Of a DNA stretch of 64,000 nt, positions 35,000 through 43,646 are shown piece after piece. Origin of the DNA: Streptococcus sp. S1 (GTDB lineage: Bacteria; Bacillota; Bacilli; Lactobacillales; Streptococcaceae); NCBI RefSeq assembly GCF_034137685.1, contig NZ_CP139418.1, positions 523,001 through 587,000 of the forward strand. Reading direction: 5' to 3'. The notes beneath the pieces are model-generated. The model was not told the origin of the DNA. It worked only from the letters and a program-made list of their open reading frames with translations, and did no database searches. The translations under genes were made by a program, and so were the position numbers. Every line of letters begins with the position of its first letter. Positions within the stretch are counted from its first letter, which is position 1.

Positions 35000-35249
35000 A
35001 AGTTTATGTACACCTTCCAAGTTCCAAAGACGACCTATGGTGGCGGAAACAATATTTTCTTCATTCTCAATCTTCAACAGTCTCTCAGACTGTTGAAGTT
35101 ATGTAGGGTGGGAAAATTGAAAAGGTTTTGGGAACTTTTTCAACCGTTTTCAATTTTAGGAGTTCTTTCCTACTCCCTTATTTTTCTCCTTTCCTTAAGA
35201 GATTCCTATTTCCATAGAGTCTTTGCTTTATTTACAGCCGTAAAAATTG

Positions 35250-35272
35250 TATAATAGTCAAATAAGGTCAAT
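35250..35272 (+). promoter_or_regulatory. ctsR-clpC promoter (-10) with CtsR operator
   Basis: TATAAT (35250-35255) is followed directly by AGTCAAATAAGGTCAAT (35256-35272). This matches the CtsR heptad repeat RGTCAAA-NAN-RGTCAAA except for the last base. It implies autorepression of ctsR-clpC relieved by heat or protein damage. Confidence 0.85.
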
Positions 35273-35358
35273 GATGAGAAGGAACACTCCAAGGCCATTT
35301 TTTATGGACCAAAGAGCAGAGCATCCATCTAGAAAAAAACAAGTCAGAAAGGAGTATC

Positions 35359-35823
35359 ATGGCAAATAAGAACACATCTGATAGCATTGAAGCTTATATC
35401 AAGGCCTTGCTGGCTCAAGCTGGCATGGCAGAGCTCAAAAGAAGTGAGTTAGCCGATGTCTTTCAGGTTGTACCCAGTCAGATTAACTATGTCATTAAGA
35501 CCCGCTTTACCGAAAGCCGAGGGTATATTGTAGAAAGTAAGCGCGGTGGGGGTGGCTATATCCGCATTGGCAAGGTCCAGTTTTCAGATCACCATCAGAT
35601 GCTCCAAGGCTTGGCAGCCAATATTGGAGAGGCCATCAGCCAGCAGGTCTTTAATGATATCCTCCAGATGCTCTATGAAGAAAAATTATTGACAAAACGT
35701 GAGGCTCAGCTCTTGCTTGCGACAACCTCCGATGAGGTCCTAGGTCGAGATGCTCTCATCCTACGAGCAACGATGCTGAAAAAAATCATTCAACAAGTAG
35801 ATAGAAAAGGAAATACCGACTAG
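35359..35823 (+). CDS. ctsR: Transcriptional repressor CtsR
   Basis: 154-aa winged-helix repressor of class III heat-shock genes. The DNA-binding part has RSELADVFQVVPSQINYVIKTR and the conserved glycine-rich wing ESKRGGGGYIRI. The C-terminal dimerisation domain follows. Its stop codon is directly followed by the clpC start (no gap), so the two are translationally coupled. A CtsR box in its own promoter indicates autoregulation. Confidence 0.95.
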   Translation: MANKNTSDSIEAYIKALLAQAGMAELKRSELADVFQVVPSQINYVIKTRFTESRGYIVESKRGGGGYIRIGKVQFSDHHQMLQGLAANIGEAISQQVFNDILQMLYEEKLLTKREAQLLLATTSDEVLGRDALILRATMLKKIIQQVDRKGNTD

Positions 35824-38253
35824 ATGAACTATTCAACAGCACTGTTAGAAAGTATAGAAGCGGCCCAAATACTAGCAGGGCACTATCAGGGGAACACCTT
35901 AGATACTTGGCATCTCTTGACGGCTATGGCCAATAATCCCTATAGCGTGGCAGGTTCTGTACTGAACGATTATCCTATGCAGATCGATGAGTTTCAGGAT
36001 GCAGCGGAGCATATTACAGGCCAAGCTTTTCAAAGCGACAATCGGTATGAAATCTTCCCATTTTCTTATCGGATGGAAGCCATTATGAAGCACGCAAGGG
36101 AGATTGCCCAGGTTCTTCATGCCAAGACCTTGGGAACAGAGCATGTGCTCCTCTCTCTTCTAGCAGACCGTGGGACCTTAGCGAGCCAAGTCATGGAGTT
36201 TGCCGGCTTTGCCTTTACAGAGCAAGACAAGGGAGTTCCTATTGCCTCTCTTCGCAAGAATTTAGAAGACAAGGCAGGCTGGGACAAGAATGATATCAAA
36301 GCCATTCGGAGCCTTTATCGGGCCCAAAATCCTAACCGCCAAACCATGGGAAATATGATGGGCATGCCCCCAAGCACCAGTGGAGGTCTTGAAGATTATA
36401 CCCGTGATTTGACGGAAATGGCGCGTGCAGGCCAGCTTGAGCCTGTGATTGGTCGGGATGCAGAGATTTCACGCATGATCCAAATCCTCAGCCGCAAGAC
36501 GAAGAACAATCCTGTATTGGTGGGAGAGGCAGGGGTCGGAAAAACCGCCCTTGCATTAGGTCTGGCCCAGCGGGCCGCTAGTGGCAATGTTCCAGCTGAA
36601 ATCGCACAGATGCGTGTTCTTGAATTGGATCTCATGAATGTCGTTGCAGGGACGCGCTTCCGTGGGGACTTTGAAGAACGGATGAACAATATCATCCAGG
36701 ACATCGAAGAAGACGGTCACGTGATTCTCTTTATCGATGAACTGCATACCATTATGGGGTCAGGATCCGGTATTGATTCGACCTTAGACGCAGCCAATAT
36801 TCTAAAACCAGCCCTGGCACGAGGAACCTTGCGTACAGTTGGAGCAACGACACAAGATGAGTACCAAAAGCATATCGAAAAAGATGCAGCCCTTTCTCGG
36901 CGTTTTGCGAAAGTCACCATTGAAGAGCCAAGTGTTGCAGATAGCATCCAAATTCTCCAAGGCTTGAAAGAGACCTACCAGGACCACCATCATGTGACCA
37001 TTACCGATGAAGCGATCGAAACAGCTGTCAAATATGCCCACCGCTATTTGACCAGCCGTCAATTGCCAGATTCAGCCATTGATCTCTTGGATGAAGCGGC
37101 AGCTACTGTACAAAACCGAGATTCCAATGGTCACGTAAAAGAAGAGTTGACCGCCTTGGATCGGGCCTTGATGGATGGCAAGTGGAAGAAAGCAACCCAG
37201 CTCTTAGAAGTAGAGGCCGCTCCCATTGTCTACAAAAAAGAAGTCACTGACCAAGATGTCTTGGTGACCTTGAGCCAATTATCTGGTATTCCAACTCAAA
37301 AACTGACCCAAACCGATGCCAAGAAGTACCTAAACTTAGAAGCAGAATTGCACAAGCGCGTGATTGGTCAAGACCAAGCCGTTTCAAGTATCAGTCGGGC
37401 TATTCGACGCAATCAATCAGGTATCCGTAGCAATAAACGTCCGATCGGTTCTTTCATGTTCCTAGGACCTACCGGTGTCGGAAAAACAGAGTTAGCCAAA
37501 GCTTTGGCGGAAGTTCTGTTTGATGATGAATCGGCCCTCATCCGTTTTGATATGAGTGAGTACATGGAAAAATTCGCGGCCAGTCGCCTCAACGGAGCTC
37601 CTCCAGGCTATGTGGGCTACGAAGAAGGAGGCGAGTTGACCGAGAAAGTCCGCAACAAACCATATTCAGTTCTCTTATTTGATGAGGTGGAAAAAGCCCA
37701 CCCAGATATTTTCAATGTCCTTTTGCAAGTCTTGGATGACGGAGTCTTAACCGATAGCAAAGGCCGGAAGATTGACTTCTCCAATACCATTATCATCATG
37801 ACCTCAAACCTGGGAGCAACAGCCCTTCGGGATGATAAGACCGTTGGCTTTGGTGCCAAAGATATTCGCTTTGACCAAGCCAATATGGAAAAACGCATGT
37901 TTGAAGAGTTGAAGAAGACCTATCGTCCAGAGTTTATCAACCGGATTGATGAAAAGGTGGTCTTCCATAGTCTCTCAAGCGAGGACATGCAGCAGGTGGT
38001 GAAAGTCATGGTCAAACCGCTCATCGCGACCTTGGCTGAACAAGGCATGACCCTCAAATTCCAGCCTTCAGCGCTCAAGTTGCTAGCAACCAAAGGGTAC
38101 GATCCAGAAATGGGAGCTCGCCCACTCCGTCGTGTCTTGCAGACCGAAGTGGAGGATCAACTAGCAGAGCTATTGCTGAAAGGGCAAGCCCAAGAAGGGC
38201 AAACGATCAAGGTTGGAACGACAGCTGGAACGATCAAGTTTGAGATTGTCTAG
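35824..38253 (+). CDS. clpC: ATP-dependent Clp protease ATPase subunit ClpC
   Basis: 809-aa Hsp100 unfoldase that feeds ClpP. The N-domain repeats (about 1-145) are followed by AAA1 with Walker A GEAGVGKTA (near 233) and Walker B ILFIDELHTI, a short middle region, then AAA2 with Walker A GPTGVGKTE (near 548) and VLLFDEVEKAHPD. The arginine-rich sensor region GARPLRRVLQ is near the end. The UVR-type middle domain is shorter than in Bacillus ClpC, as usual in streptococci. It is co-transcribed with ctsR. Confidence 0.95.
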   Translation: MNYSTALLESIEAAQILAGHYQGNTLDTWHLLTAMANNPYSVAGSVLNDYPMQIDEFQDAAEHITGQAFQSDNRYEIFPFSYRMEAIMKHAREIAQVLHAKTLGTEHVLLSLLADRGTLASQVMEFAGFAFTEQDKGVPIASLRKNLEDKAGWDKNDIKAIRSLYRAQNPNRQTMGNMMGMPPSTSGGLEDYTRDLTEMARAGQLEPVIGRDAEISRMIQILSRKTKNNPVLVGEAGVGKTALALGLAQRAASGNVPAEIAQMRVLELDLMNVVAGTRFRGDFEERMNNIIQDIEEDGHVILFIDELHTIMGSGSGIDSTLDAANILKPALARGTLRTVGATTQDEYQKHIEKDAALSRRFAKVTIEEPSVADSIQILQGLKETYQDHHHVTITDEAIETAVKYAHRYLTSRQLPDSAIDLLDEAAATVQNRDSNGHVKEELTALDRALMDGKWKKATQLLEVEAAPIVYKKEVTDQDVLVTLSQLSGIPTQKLTQTDAKKYLNLEAELHKRVIGQDQAVSSISRAIRRNQSGIRSNKRPIGSFMFLGPTGVGKTELAKALAEVLFDDESALIRFDMSEYMEKFAASRLNGAPPGYVGYEEGGELTEKVRNKPYSVLLFDEVEKAHPDIFNVLLQVLDDGVLTDSKGRKIDFSNTIIIMTSNLGATALRDDKTVGFGAKDIRFDQANMEKRMFEELKKTYRPEFINRIDEKVVFHSLSSEDMQQVVKVMVKPLIATLAEQGMTLKFQPSALKLLATKGYDPEMGARPLRRVLQTEVEDQLAELLLKGQAQEGQTIKVGTTAGTIKFEIV

Positions 38254-38262
38254 GAGGACGTC

Positions 38263-38751
38263 ATGACGCTTCAGCGATTAACCCGTATTTCGCTTTTGGC
38301 GGCCCTTTGTGTCGCTCTACGTCAGGCTTTTGCCCCTTTTCCAAATGTCCAACCTATTTCGGCCATCTTTTTTCTATTGGTGATGTTTGAAGGGTATAGC
38401 TTTGCTTTTCTTGTGATGATGATCACCATGTCTGTCTCCGCCTTTTTCCTGGGGATGAGCCTGATTGTGTTCTTTCAGATTGTCGCCTTTGGCTGTTTGA
38501 TGGTCATTTGGCGCATCAGTTACAAGTGGTTGCCTTTTGTCCTTCAGGTCCTTTTTGTGGGCCTACTGTCCTTTGCTTATGGGGTCTTGATCGATAGTGT
38601 TTATGCCTTGATGTACCATATTCCTTGGTGGACCTATGCTTTGGTCAATGGTTTTAGTTTTAACCTTGCCCATGCTCTATCGACGATCATTTTCTATCCC
38701 ATTATCTATCAAATCTTTAGGAGATTTTATGTTGAAAAAAACCATTTCTAG
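38263..38751 (+). CDS. ECF transporter substrate-specific (S) component
   Basis: 162-aa membrane protein with about five or six hydrophobic helices and a short basic N-terminus (RLTRISLLAALCVALRQAF), typical of ECF S components that use shared EcfA/EcfT modules for vitamin uptake. The segment PFPNVQPISAIFFLLVMFEG and the central FFLGMSLIVFFQ agree with this. The substrate is unknown. The overlapping downstream gene codes a DUF4430 lipoprotein; that domain is related to transcobalamin-type folds, so a cobalamin-like ligand is a guess. Confidence 0.8.
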   Translation: MTLQRLTRISLLAALCVALRQAFAPFPNVQPISAIFFLLVMFEGYSFAFLVMMITMSVSAFFLGMSLIVFFQIVAFGCLMVIWRISYKWLPFVLQVLFVGLLSFAYGVLIDSVYALMYHIPWWTYALVNGFSFNLAHALSTIIFYPIIYQIFRRFYVEKNHF

Positions 38752-39136
38752 CTTGATGACCTTACTTGCAGCTCTTCTTTTAGCGAGTTGCGCTCCGTCT
38801 CATAGTACAAACAATCAAACAACTGCTTCTAGCAAAGAAGTTGCCAAGAAAAACGAAATTTCGATTACGATTAGTGTGACGCCAGAAGGTCAGAAAGCGC
38901 AATCAAAAACCTTGAAAGTGGCAGAAGAGAGCAACCTTATGAAAGTGCTCAAAGCCAACTACAAGATTGAAGAAAAAAATGGCCTGATCACCTCGATTGA
39001 CGGTCACAGCCAAGATGAATCCAAAGGCCTTTACTGGATGTACAAGATCAATGGTGAAATGGCTCCAAAAGGTGCCACTGAAACCACCGTTAAAAAAGGA
39101 GACAAGATCGAATTCTATCAAGAAGTGTATAAATAA
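38729..39136 (+). CDS. Lipoprotein with DUF4430 domain
   Basis: 135-aa secreted lipoprotein. ATG 38729 lies behind AGGAG inside the end of the ECF gene (23-bp overlap). The signal peptide ends in a lipobox-like LLASC. The mature part is a DUF4430 domain (about 45-135) with NLMKVLKANYKIEEKNGLIT, a GLYWMYKINGE core and the terminal KGDKIEFYQE. The overlap with the S component gene suggests it captures or gates the substrate at the outer face, which is inference. Confidence 0.85.
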   Translation: MLKKTISSLMTLLAALLLASCAPSHSTNNQTTASSKEVAKKNEISITISVTPEGQKAQSKTLKVAEESNLMKVLKANYKIEEKNGLITSIDGHSQDESKGLYWMYKINGEMAPKGATETTVKKGDKIEFYQEVYK

Positions 39137-39231
39137 GAAAAGCTGGACAGTTTGTCCGACTTATTTTCTGCTAAAGTGTAGGAACTTACCTAAAACTTCT
39201 TACAACTTTCACTTTTTTATTTGAGAAACTA

Positions 39232-39268
39232 TTGACAGCCTCACACAGCAGTGTTACAATAGTGTTAC
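39232..39268 (+). promoter_or_regulatory. Promoter with WalR/VicR-like direct repeat before the 238-aa lipoprotein gene
   Basis: TTGACA (39232-39237), 17 bp, TACAAT (39255-39260). Over the -10 lies TGTTACAATAGTGTTAC (39252-39268), an exact fit to TGTWAH-N5-TGTWAH. Two more TTACAA units follow at 39275 and 39284. The overlap with the -10 would fit repression. Confidence 0.65.
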
Positions 39269-39303
39269 AAAATATTACAAATATTACAAATAGAGGTTCT
39301 GTT

Positions 39304-40020
39304 ATGAAAAACAAAAAAATCATTTCCTTAGCAGCCCTGGCTCTGACAGCTACTCTTTTCCTAGGAGCTTGTGGCGGGAATAAAGAAGAAAAAACTTCAG
39401 AAGCAAGCAGTTCAAAGACCAGTCAAGTCAAACAAACCAGCTCCTCTTCTAAGAAAAAAGTAATTACTAGTAAGGATCCGATTGCCTCTTCGTCCTCTGA
39501 TAGCAAATCAGAAGAAAACCATAGCGTTGGTAGCAAGACCAACCGAGATGCAGCTAGTCAAACTCCTGCTCCAGCAAAAGCAGAGACACCAGGAGCATCG
39601 GCAACAAAAGAAGTAGCTGCTCCAGCAACACCAGCGAAAGCAAAATTGCCAAGTCTAGAAGATGGTCATGCCCAGGCTAAGCAACAAGCCTCTGCTACGG
39701 AGAATGCCCAATACAAGGGAGTCTATTCTGTAGCAGCAGGGGATTTCTCTGCAGCAGCTGGGAACTGGTCTGATAAACGTGACACAGGTGTGACGATTGG
39801 CAAAGGTGGTCAAGTGACTATCCAACTGCCTGGGGGTCAACCAGTAGCCTATGGCATCAGCGGGTATAACTATACCTTGGATGACGGCCATTACCATGCT
39901 AATCTCTCGGCAGGAGATGGCTCTGCAGCGACTTTGGATATCGTAGTTGGAAAAGATGGTTCTGTATCCAGTGTGACAGTTCTGAAAGACGGTGTCAGCC
40001 ACTCCCTCACTCGTGAATAA
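39304..40020 (+). CDS. Secreted lipoprotein with a C-terminal DUF6287-like domain
   Basis: 238-aa lipoprotein starting at ATG 39304 (RBS AGAGG). The lipobox is LFLGAC near residue 22. Next comes a low-complexity Ser/Lys/Ala/Pro-rich linker (about 25-120), and then a compact domain of about 100 residues that includes YKGVYSVAAGDFSAAAGNWS and ISGYNYTLDDGHYHANL. This looks like the streptococcal DUF6287 domain; no function is known to me. The promoter carries a WalR-like box, hinting at a cell-envelope role. It is a single-gene unit with a terminator. Confidence 0.8.
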   Translation: MKNKKIISLAALALTATLFLGACGGNKEEKTSEASSSKTSQVKQTSSSSKKKVITSKDPIASSSSDSKSEENHSVGSKTNRDAASQTPAPAKAETPGASATKEVAAPATPAKAKLPSLEDGHAQAKQQASATENAQYKGVYSVAAGDFSAAAGNWSDKRDTGVTIGKGGQVTIQLPGGQPVAYGISGYNYTLDDGHYHANLSAGDGSAATLDIVVGKDGSVSSVTVLKDGVSHSLTRE

Positions 40021-40034
40021 AATTCGAAAGATCT

Positions 40035-40079
40035 GAAAGGATCTGAAAAGATAAGCTTCTCTTTTCAGATCTTTTTTTG
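40035..40079 (+). terminator. Terminator of the 238-aa lipoprotein gene
   Basis: AGATCTGAAAAG / CTTTTCAGATCT stem with T7 tract. Confidence 0.92.
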
Positions 40080-40111
40080 TTGACTTGAAGAAAAATATAT
40101 TTTTTTATAAA

Positions 40112-40145
40112 AAACTATTGACAGATAGAAAATATAGTTTATAAT
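40112..40145 (+). promoter_or_regulatory. Promoter of nadR-pnuC with overlapping palindrome
   Basis: TTGACA (40118-40123) and TATAAT (40140-40145) with a 16-bp spacer. The inverted repeat AAACTAT (40112-40118) / ATAGTTT (40134-40140) spans the spacer and contains a nested CTAT/ATAG pair. A repressor bound here would block the promoter. The Nudix/wHTH protein encoded in the operon, or NiaR, are candidates. Confidence 0.6.
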
Positions 40146-40194
40146 AAAAACATAAAGAAAATCTATTTATAAAAAATTATAAAAAGGAGTCGGT

Positions 40195-41256
40195 ATGAAA
40201 AAAGAAAGAATTGCCCTGGTTTTTGGAACCTTTGCGCCTCTTCATCAAGGGCATATTGACCTGATCCAGCGGGCCAAGCGTCAGTGTGATCGCGTTCGTG
40301 TCATCGTTTCCGGTTATGAAGGGGACCGTGGTGAAGAAGTGGGACTGACTTTACAAAAACGCTTCCGTTATATCCGCGAAGCCTTCTCAAATGATGAATT
40401 GACCCAAGTCTATAAGTTAGATGAGACAGAACTTCCTCGTTATCCTTTGGGCTGGGAGCCTTGGTTACAAACAGCCCTAGATACCATCCAGTATCAAACA
40501 GAGACAGAAGAGTTGATCTTTTATGTAGGGGAGAAAGCTTATAAGGAAGAGTTGGAAGCTAGAGGGTTTGAAGTTCACTTAGAAGAGCGTCGCTTCGGAA
40601 TCTCTGCTACCATGATCCGGGAAAATCCAAGCAAATACTGGAAATACATCGCTCAGCCCTTCCGTCGCCAGTTCACGAAAAAAGTCTTGATCATGGGGAG
40701 CGCCAGCAACGGGAAAACGACCCTTGCAAAGGACTTGGCTCGCTTTTACGATGCACCTGTTAGTCTGGAGTATGCCCGTGAATACCAGATAAAAAACAAT
40801 GTTCGCGATGATGAGCTCACGCCCAAAGATTACTATTACCTACTCTTAGGACAGTATGATCAAACCTCCAAGCTCATCGATAGTAGTGCCAATCGAGGTC
40901 TTGTCATCGCCGATACCAATTCCCTGGTAACCAAGGGTTATTACGACTACTACATGGAGGTCGAAGGCCAGGATACCGGCATGACCGATACCTTCGACAA
41001 CCTCTTTGTCAGTATTCTGTCCAAAGAAAAATGGGATTTGATCCTCTTTGTCCAGCCGATCGGCTCTTATGTCAATGATGGTTTCCGAGACATGACTATG
41101 GCTGACGAAGAGATCCGCACCAGCTTTTCAAATTACCTAGACCAATTGCGTCAGCAATACCTAGGGAACATTCCGACCACTTTCCTCGCATCAGACTATC
41201 TCGGCAACTACGAAGAAGCCAAGAAGGTGATCGATGCCATCTACCAAGCCGACTAA
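40195..41256 (+). CDS. nadR: NadR-type nicotinamide-nucleotide adenylyltransferase / ribosylnicotinamide kinase
   Basis: 353-aa bifunctional NAD salvage enzyme. The N-terminal nucleotidyltransferase has GTFAPLHQGHIDLIQRAK (HxGH-type) and RRFGISATMIRENP (the ISATxxR motif). The C-terminal kinase has the P-loop GSASNGKTTLAKDLA near residue 168 and SLEYAREY. It lacks the N-terminal HTH of enterobacterial NadR. It converts nicotinamide riboside to NMN and then NAD. It is followed after 10 bp by the riboside transporter gene pnuC, so uptake and phosphorylation are coupled. Confidence 0.93.
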   Translation: MKKERIALVFGTFAPLHQGHIDLIQRAKRQCDRVRVIVSGYEGDRGEEVGLTLQKRFRYIREAFSNDELTQVYKLDETELPRYPLGWEPWLQTALDTIQYQTETEELIFYVGEKAYKEELEARGFEVHLEERRFGISATMIRENPSKYWKYIAQPFRRQFTKKVLIMGSASNGKTTLAKDLARFYDAPVSLEYAREYQIKNNVRDDELTPKDYYYLLLGQYDQTSKLIDSSANRGLVIADTNSLVTKGYYDYYMEVEGQDTGMTDTFDNLFVSILSKEKWDLILFVQPIGSYVNDGFRDMTMADEEIRTSFSNYLDQLRQQYLGNIPTTFLASDYLGNYEEAKKVIDAIYQAD

Positions 41257-41266
41257 GGAGCAGCTT

Positions 41267-42049
41267 ATGAAAAACCTATCTGAAAAATTCGAAACTTTTA
41301 GCCAAGACTTTAAAAATGTTCACCAAGAAGCGAAAAAGCAAGGCTTTGTCAATATTATGAAACTCCTATGGAAGGACCTTTTTGTAGGACGCACGGCCTT
41401 TCAATGGATCTATCTCCTGCTTCTTTCCAGCGTTACCTTCCTCTTGGAATGGACCAATCGTACAGGACAGCATGATTGGCTGGGACTGTTTGCCTCTTGG
41501 ACAGGCATTGTCTGCGTCATCCTGGTTGCCGAAGGGCGTGCTAGTAACTACCTCTTTGGAGCAGTGAATTCAGCGATCTACCTCGTTTTAGCCCTCAATA
41601 AGAACTTCTACGGGGAAGTTCTGACAACACTTTATTTCTTCATCATGCAACCGATCGGTCTCTATGTTTGGCTCTCTAATCGGATCAATGATCAAGGTAA
41701 GGTCGAAGAATCTCACTTTGAAGCCAAGAAATTGAACTTGATTGAGTGGATGCGCTACTTGGCCTTGTGTGCTGTGATTTGGATTGGTATGGGCTTTGCG
41801 TATCAGAGCATCCATAGCGCTCGCCCTTTCCGCGATAGTATCACCGATGCGACCAATGGGGTCGGCCAGCTCCTAATGACCCGCCTTTACCGGGAGCAAT
41901 GGATCTTCTGGATTGCGACCAACGTCTTTAGTATCTATCTCTGGTGGGATCAGAGTCTTCACATTCAAGGGATGTACTGGGTTTACACGCTCAATAGTTT
42001 AGTGGGCTGGTACCAATGGACCAAAGCCCTCAAGAAGGAGGTGGCTTAG
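41267..42049 (+). CDS. pnuC: Nicotinamide riboside transporter PnuC
   Basis: 260-aa integral membrane protein, start ATG 41267 behind AAGGAGCAGCTT. After a cytoplasmic N-terminus of about 45 residues come about seven helices. PnuC signatures are EGRASNYLFGAVNSAIYLVLA, FIMQPIGLYVW and the Trp-rich YLWWDQSLHIQGMYWVYTLNSLVGW near the end. It imports nicotinamide riboside by facilitated diffusion, which the neighbouring NadR traps by phosphorylation. The stop codon is followed directly by the Nudix gene. Confidence 0.93.
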   Translation: MKNLSEKFETFSQDFKNVHQEAKKQGFVNIMKLLWKDLFVGRTAFQWIYLLLLSSVTFLLEWTNRTGQHDWLGLFASWTGIVCVILVAEGRASNYLFGAVNSAIYLVLALNKNFYGEVLTTLYFFIMQPIGLYVWLSNRINDQGKVEESHFEAKKLNLIEWMRYLALCAVIWIGMGFAYQSIHSARPFRDSITDATNGVGQLLMTRLYREQWIFWIATNVFSIYLWWDQSLHIQGMYWVYTLNSLVGWYQWTKALKKEVA

Positions 42050-42826
42050 ATGGCAAGTCTCTCAATTCCAGCAGGAATGACGGAGAAAGAGTATTTTGAG
42101 ACGGTCGCTAGTGAAGTAGACTTTCTCAAGTGGTACAAGGAGCAAGACCTGCCGACTTATGAAACTCCAAGTGTCACAGCGGACATGGTGGCTTATTGTT
42201 TTGTTGAAGGAAAGCTCAAGCTCTTAGCTATTCGCCGCAAGGCCCACCCTTATCAACACCGCCTCGCCTTGGTGGGGGGCTTTGTGAACAAGGATGAAGA
42301 TGCGACCCATGCCTGCATCCGAGAAGTTAAAGAAGAAGTCGGGCTCGATCTGCCAGTGAATAAGGTGGAGCAGCTCATGACCGTTTCCACCCCTGGGCGG
42401 GACCCCAGAGGCTGGGTCATTACCATCGCCCATCTGGTCTATCTGCCAGCAGAAGCAGTAGATTTAGCCTGTGCAGGGGACGATGCCAAGGAAGTCGTTT
42501 TTCTCGATGTCGATTTCAAAAAATCCCAGTGTTTGCTCGATGGAGAACCCTTAGCTGCTTCTGATTTTGCCTTTGACCACTATCAAATCATTCAAGAATC
42601 GATCAAGCGGATTCAGGGGCGTTTAGACTGGAATCCAACCTTCCTCTATCTGTTAGAGGAGCCTTTCACCGTTTATGAAGCAACCGAATTGGTCAATTTG
42701 ATCAATCCAGGACGTCCCATCGTTAGCAATAACTTCCTCGTAAAATTCGGAGAATTCGTAGAAGAAGTGGGCGTCAAGCGGGTACCTAAGAAAAAACCAC
42801 GCAAGACCTATCGCTTAAAACAGTAG
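42050..42826 (+). CDS. Nudix domain protein with C-terminal winged helix, NrtR-like
   Basis: 258-aa protein. The Nudix box is intact: G at GFVNKD, then E, and REVKEEVGL in the right spacing. It therefore may hydrolyse ADP-ribose or related NAD breakdown products. The C-terminal 70 residues (FTVYEATELVNLIN, FLVKFGEFVEEVGVKRV, RKTYRL) look like the winged helix of NrtR regulators, which sense ADP-ribose and repress NAD genes. Its place directly behind nadR-pnuC (start next to the pnuC stop) supports such a regulatory or housecleaning role. Whether it binds DNA is not shown. Confidence 0.8.
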   Translation: MASLSIPAGMTEKEYFETVASEVDFLKWYKEQDLPTYETPSVTADMVAYCFVEGKLKLLAIRRKAHPYQHRLALVGGFVNKDEDATHACIREVKEEVGLDLPVNKVEQLMTVSTPGRDPRGWVITIAHLVYLPAEAVDLACAGDDAKEVVFLDVDFKKSQCLLDGEPLAASDFAFDHYQIIQESIKRIQGRLDWNPTFLYLLEEPFTVYEATELVNLINPGRPIVSNNFLVKFGEFVEEVGVKRVPKKKPRKTYRLKQ

Positions 42827-42848
42827 ATCGAGCGGGGTTCATTCTACC

Positions 42849-42885
42849 AGCCCTCCCTTACTTTTAGTAACGGAAGGGCTTTTTC
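42849..42885 (+). terminator. Terminator of the NAD salvage operon
   Basis: Imperfect stem AGCCCT...TAC / GTA...AAGGGCT followed by TTTTTC. Confidence 0.75.
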
Positions 42886-42955
42886 TGATTTTTCCTGCTC
42901 CACTTGTGTGCAAAGTGGTATAATAAACATAATTGAGATCAAAAGAGACAAGACT

Positions 42956-43642
42956 ATGGAAGAAAAAATAATTTTACCACAAAATACACGATTGATGGGG
43001 GCTCTGCTTGGTTTTATCGGAGGAGGCCTCGATGTCTTTTGCCACATGCACTATCGGAGTTTGGTCGCGACCCAAACGGGAAACCTCCTGCTTCTCATCG
43101 CTGATTGGCACGATCCTCGTGTCGAAAATACCATCATGCGTTTTTCATCTATTCTATTTTTCTCGATCGGCTTTTTGGTTGCCCTCCATATCAAAGAGTA
43201 TCGCAAGACAGCCTTTTGGCGGACCAAGATGTTAATTCCTTTGTTTGTGGTGACACTCCTGATTCCCTTGGTGTCTGTCATACCACCTATAGAAGTTCCC
43301 TTTATTGCTTTTGGGACAGGGATGATGATGTTGACCTTTACAGGAAGCCTCATCGAAAATCACCCTTATGTGATCTTTATGACTTCCGGAAATTATCGCA
43401 AGATGCTGACGGCCTTGTACCGAATCACTCGAGGAAAGGGAGATTTGGACGAGTATCGGCGTCAGGCCATGAATTACGGGATTGTTGTTGGAAGCTTTGT
43501 TGCGGGAGCGATTAGCGTGGCCATCCTCATGCATTTCATTCACCAATGGGCCATCTGGCTGATCACAGCCAACCTCTTTTTGATCATGACCTACTACACC
43601 GCCAGAGTCAAACAACTCGGCCTGCAAACAGATAATCTATAA
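42956..43642 (+). CDS. YoaK/DUF1275 family membrane protein
   Basis: 228-aa membrane protein with six predicted helices. ATG 42956 is chosen because the longer frame from 42908 overlaps the promoter -10 TATAAT at 42919. The family motif GGGLDVFCHMHYRSLVATQTGN is near the N-terminus. Also typical are GTGMMMLTFTG and the C-terminal WAIWLITANLFLIM. The function is unknown; a transport role is only assumed for the family. It is a monocistronic gene with a 175-bp repeat 5 bp after its stop. Confidence 0.82.
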   Translation: MEEKIILPQNTRLMGALLGFIGGGLDVFCHMHYRSLVATQTGNLLLLIADWHDPRVENTIMRFSSILFFSIGFLVALHIKEYRKTAFWRTKMLIPLFVVTLLIPLVSVIPPIEVPFIAFGTGMMMLTFTGSLIENHPYVIFMTSGNYRKMLTALYRITRGKGDLDEYRRQAMNYGIVVGSFVAGAISVAILMHFIHQWAIWLITANLFLIMTYYTARVKQLGLQTDNL

Positions 43643-43646
43643 AAAC

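Noticed and set aside
35273..35358. T-box or riboswitch in the ctsR leader
   Set aside because: No T-box sequence or specifier stem is visible; the CtsR box explains regulation.
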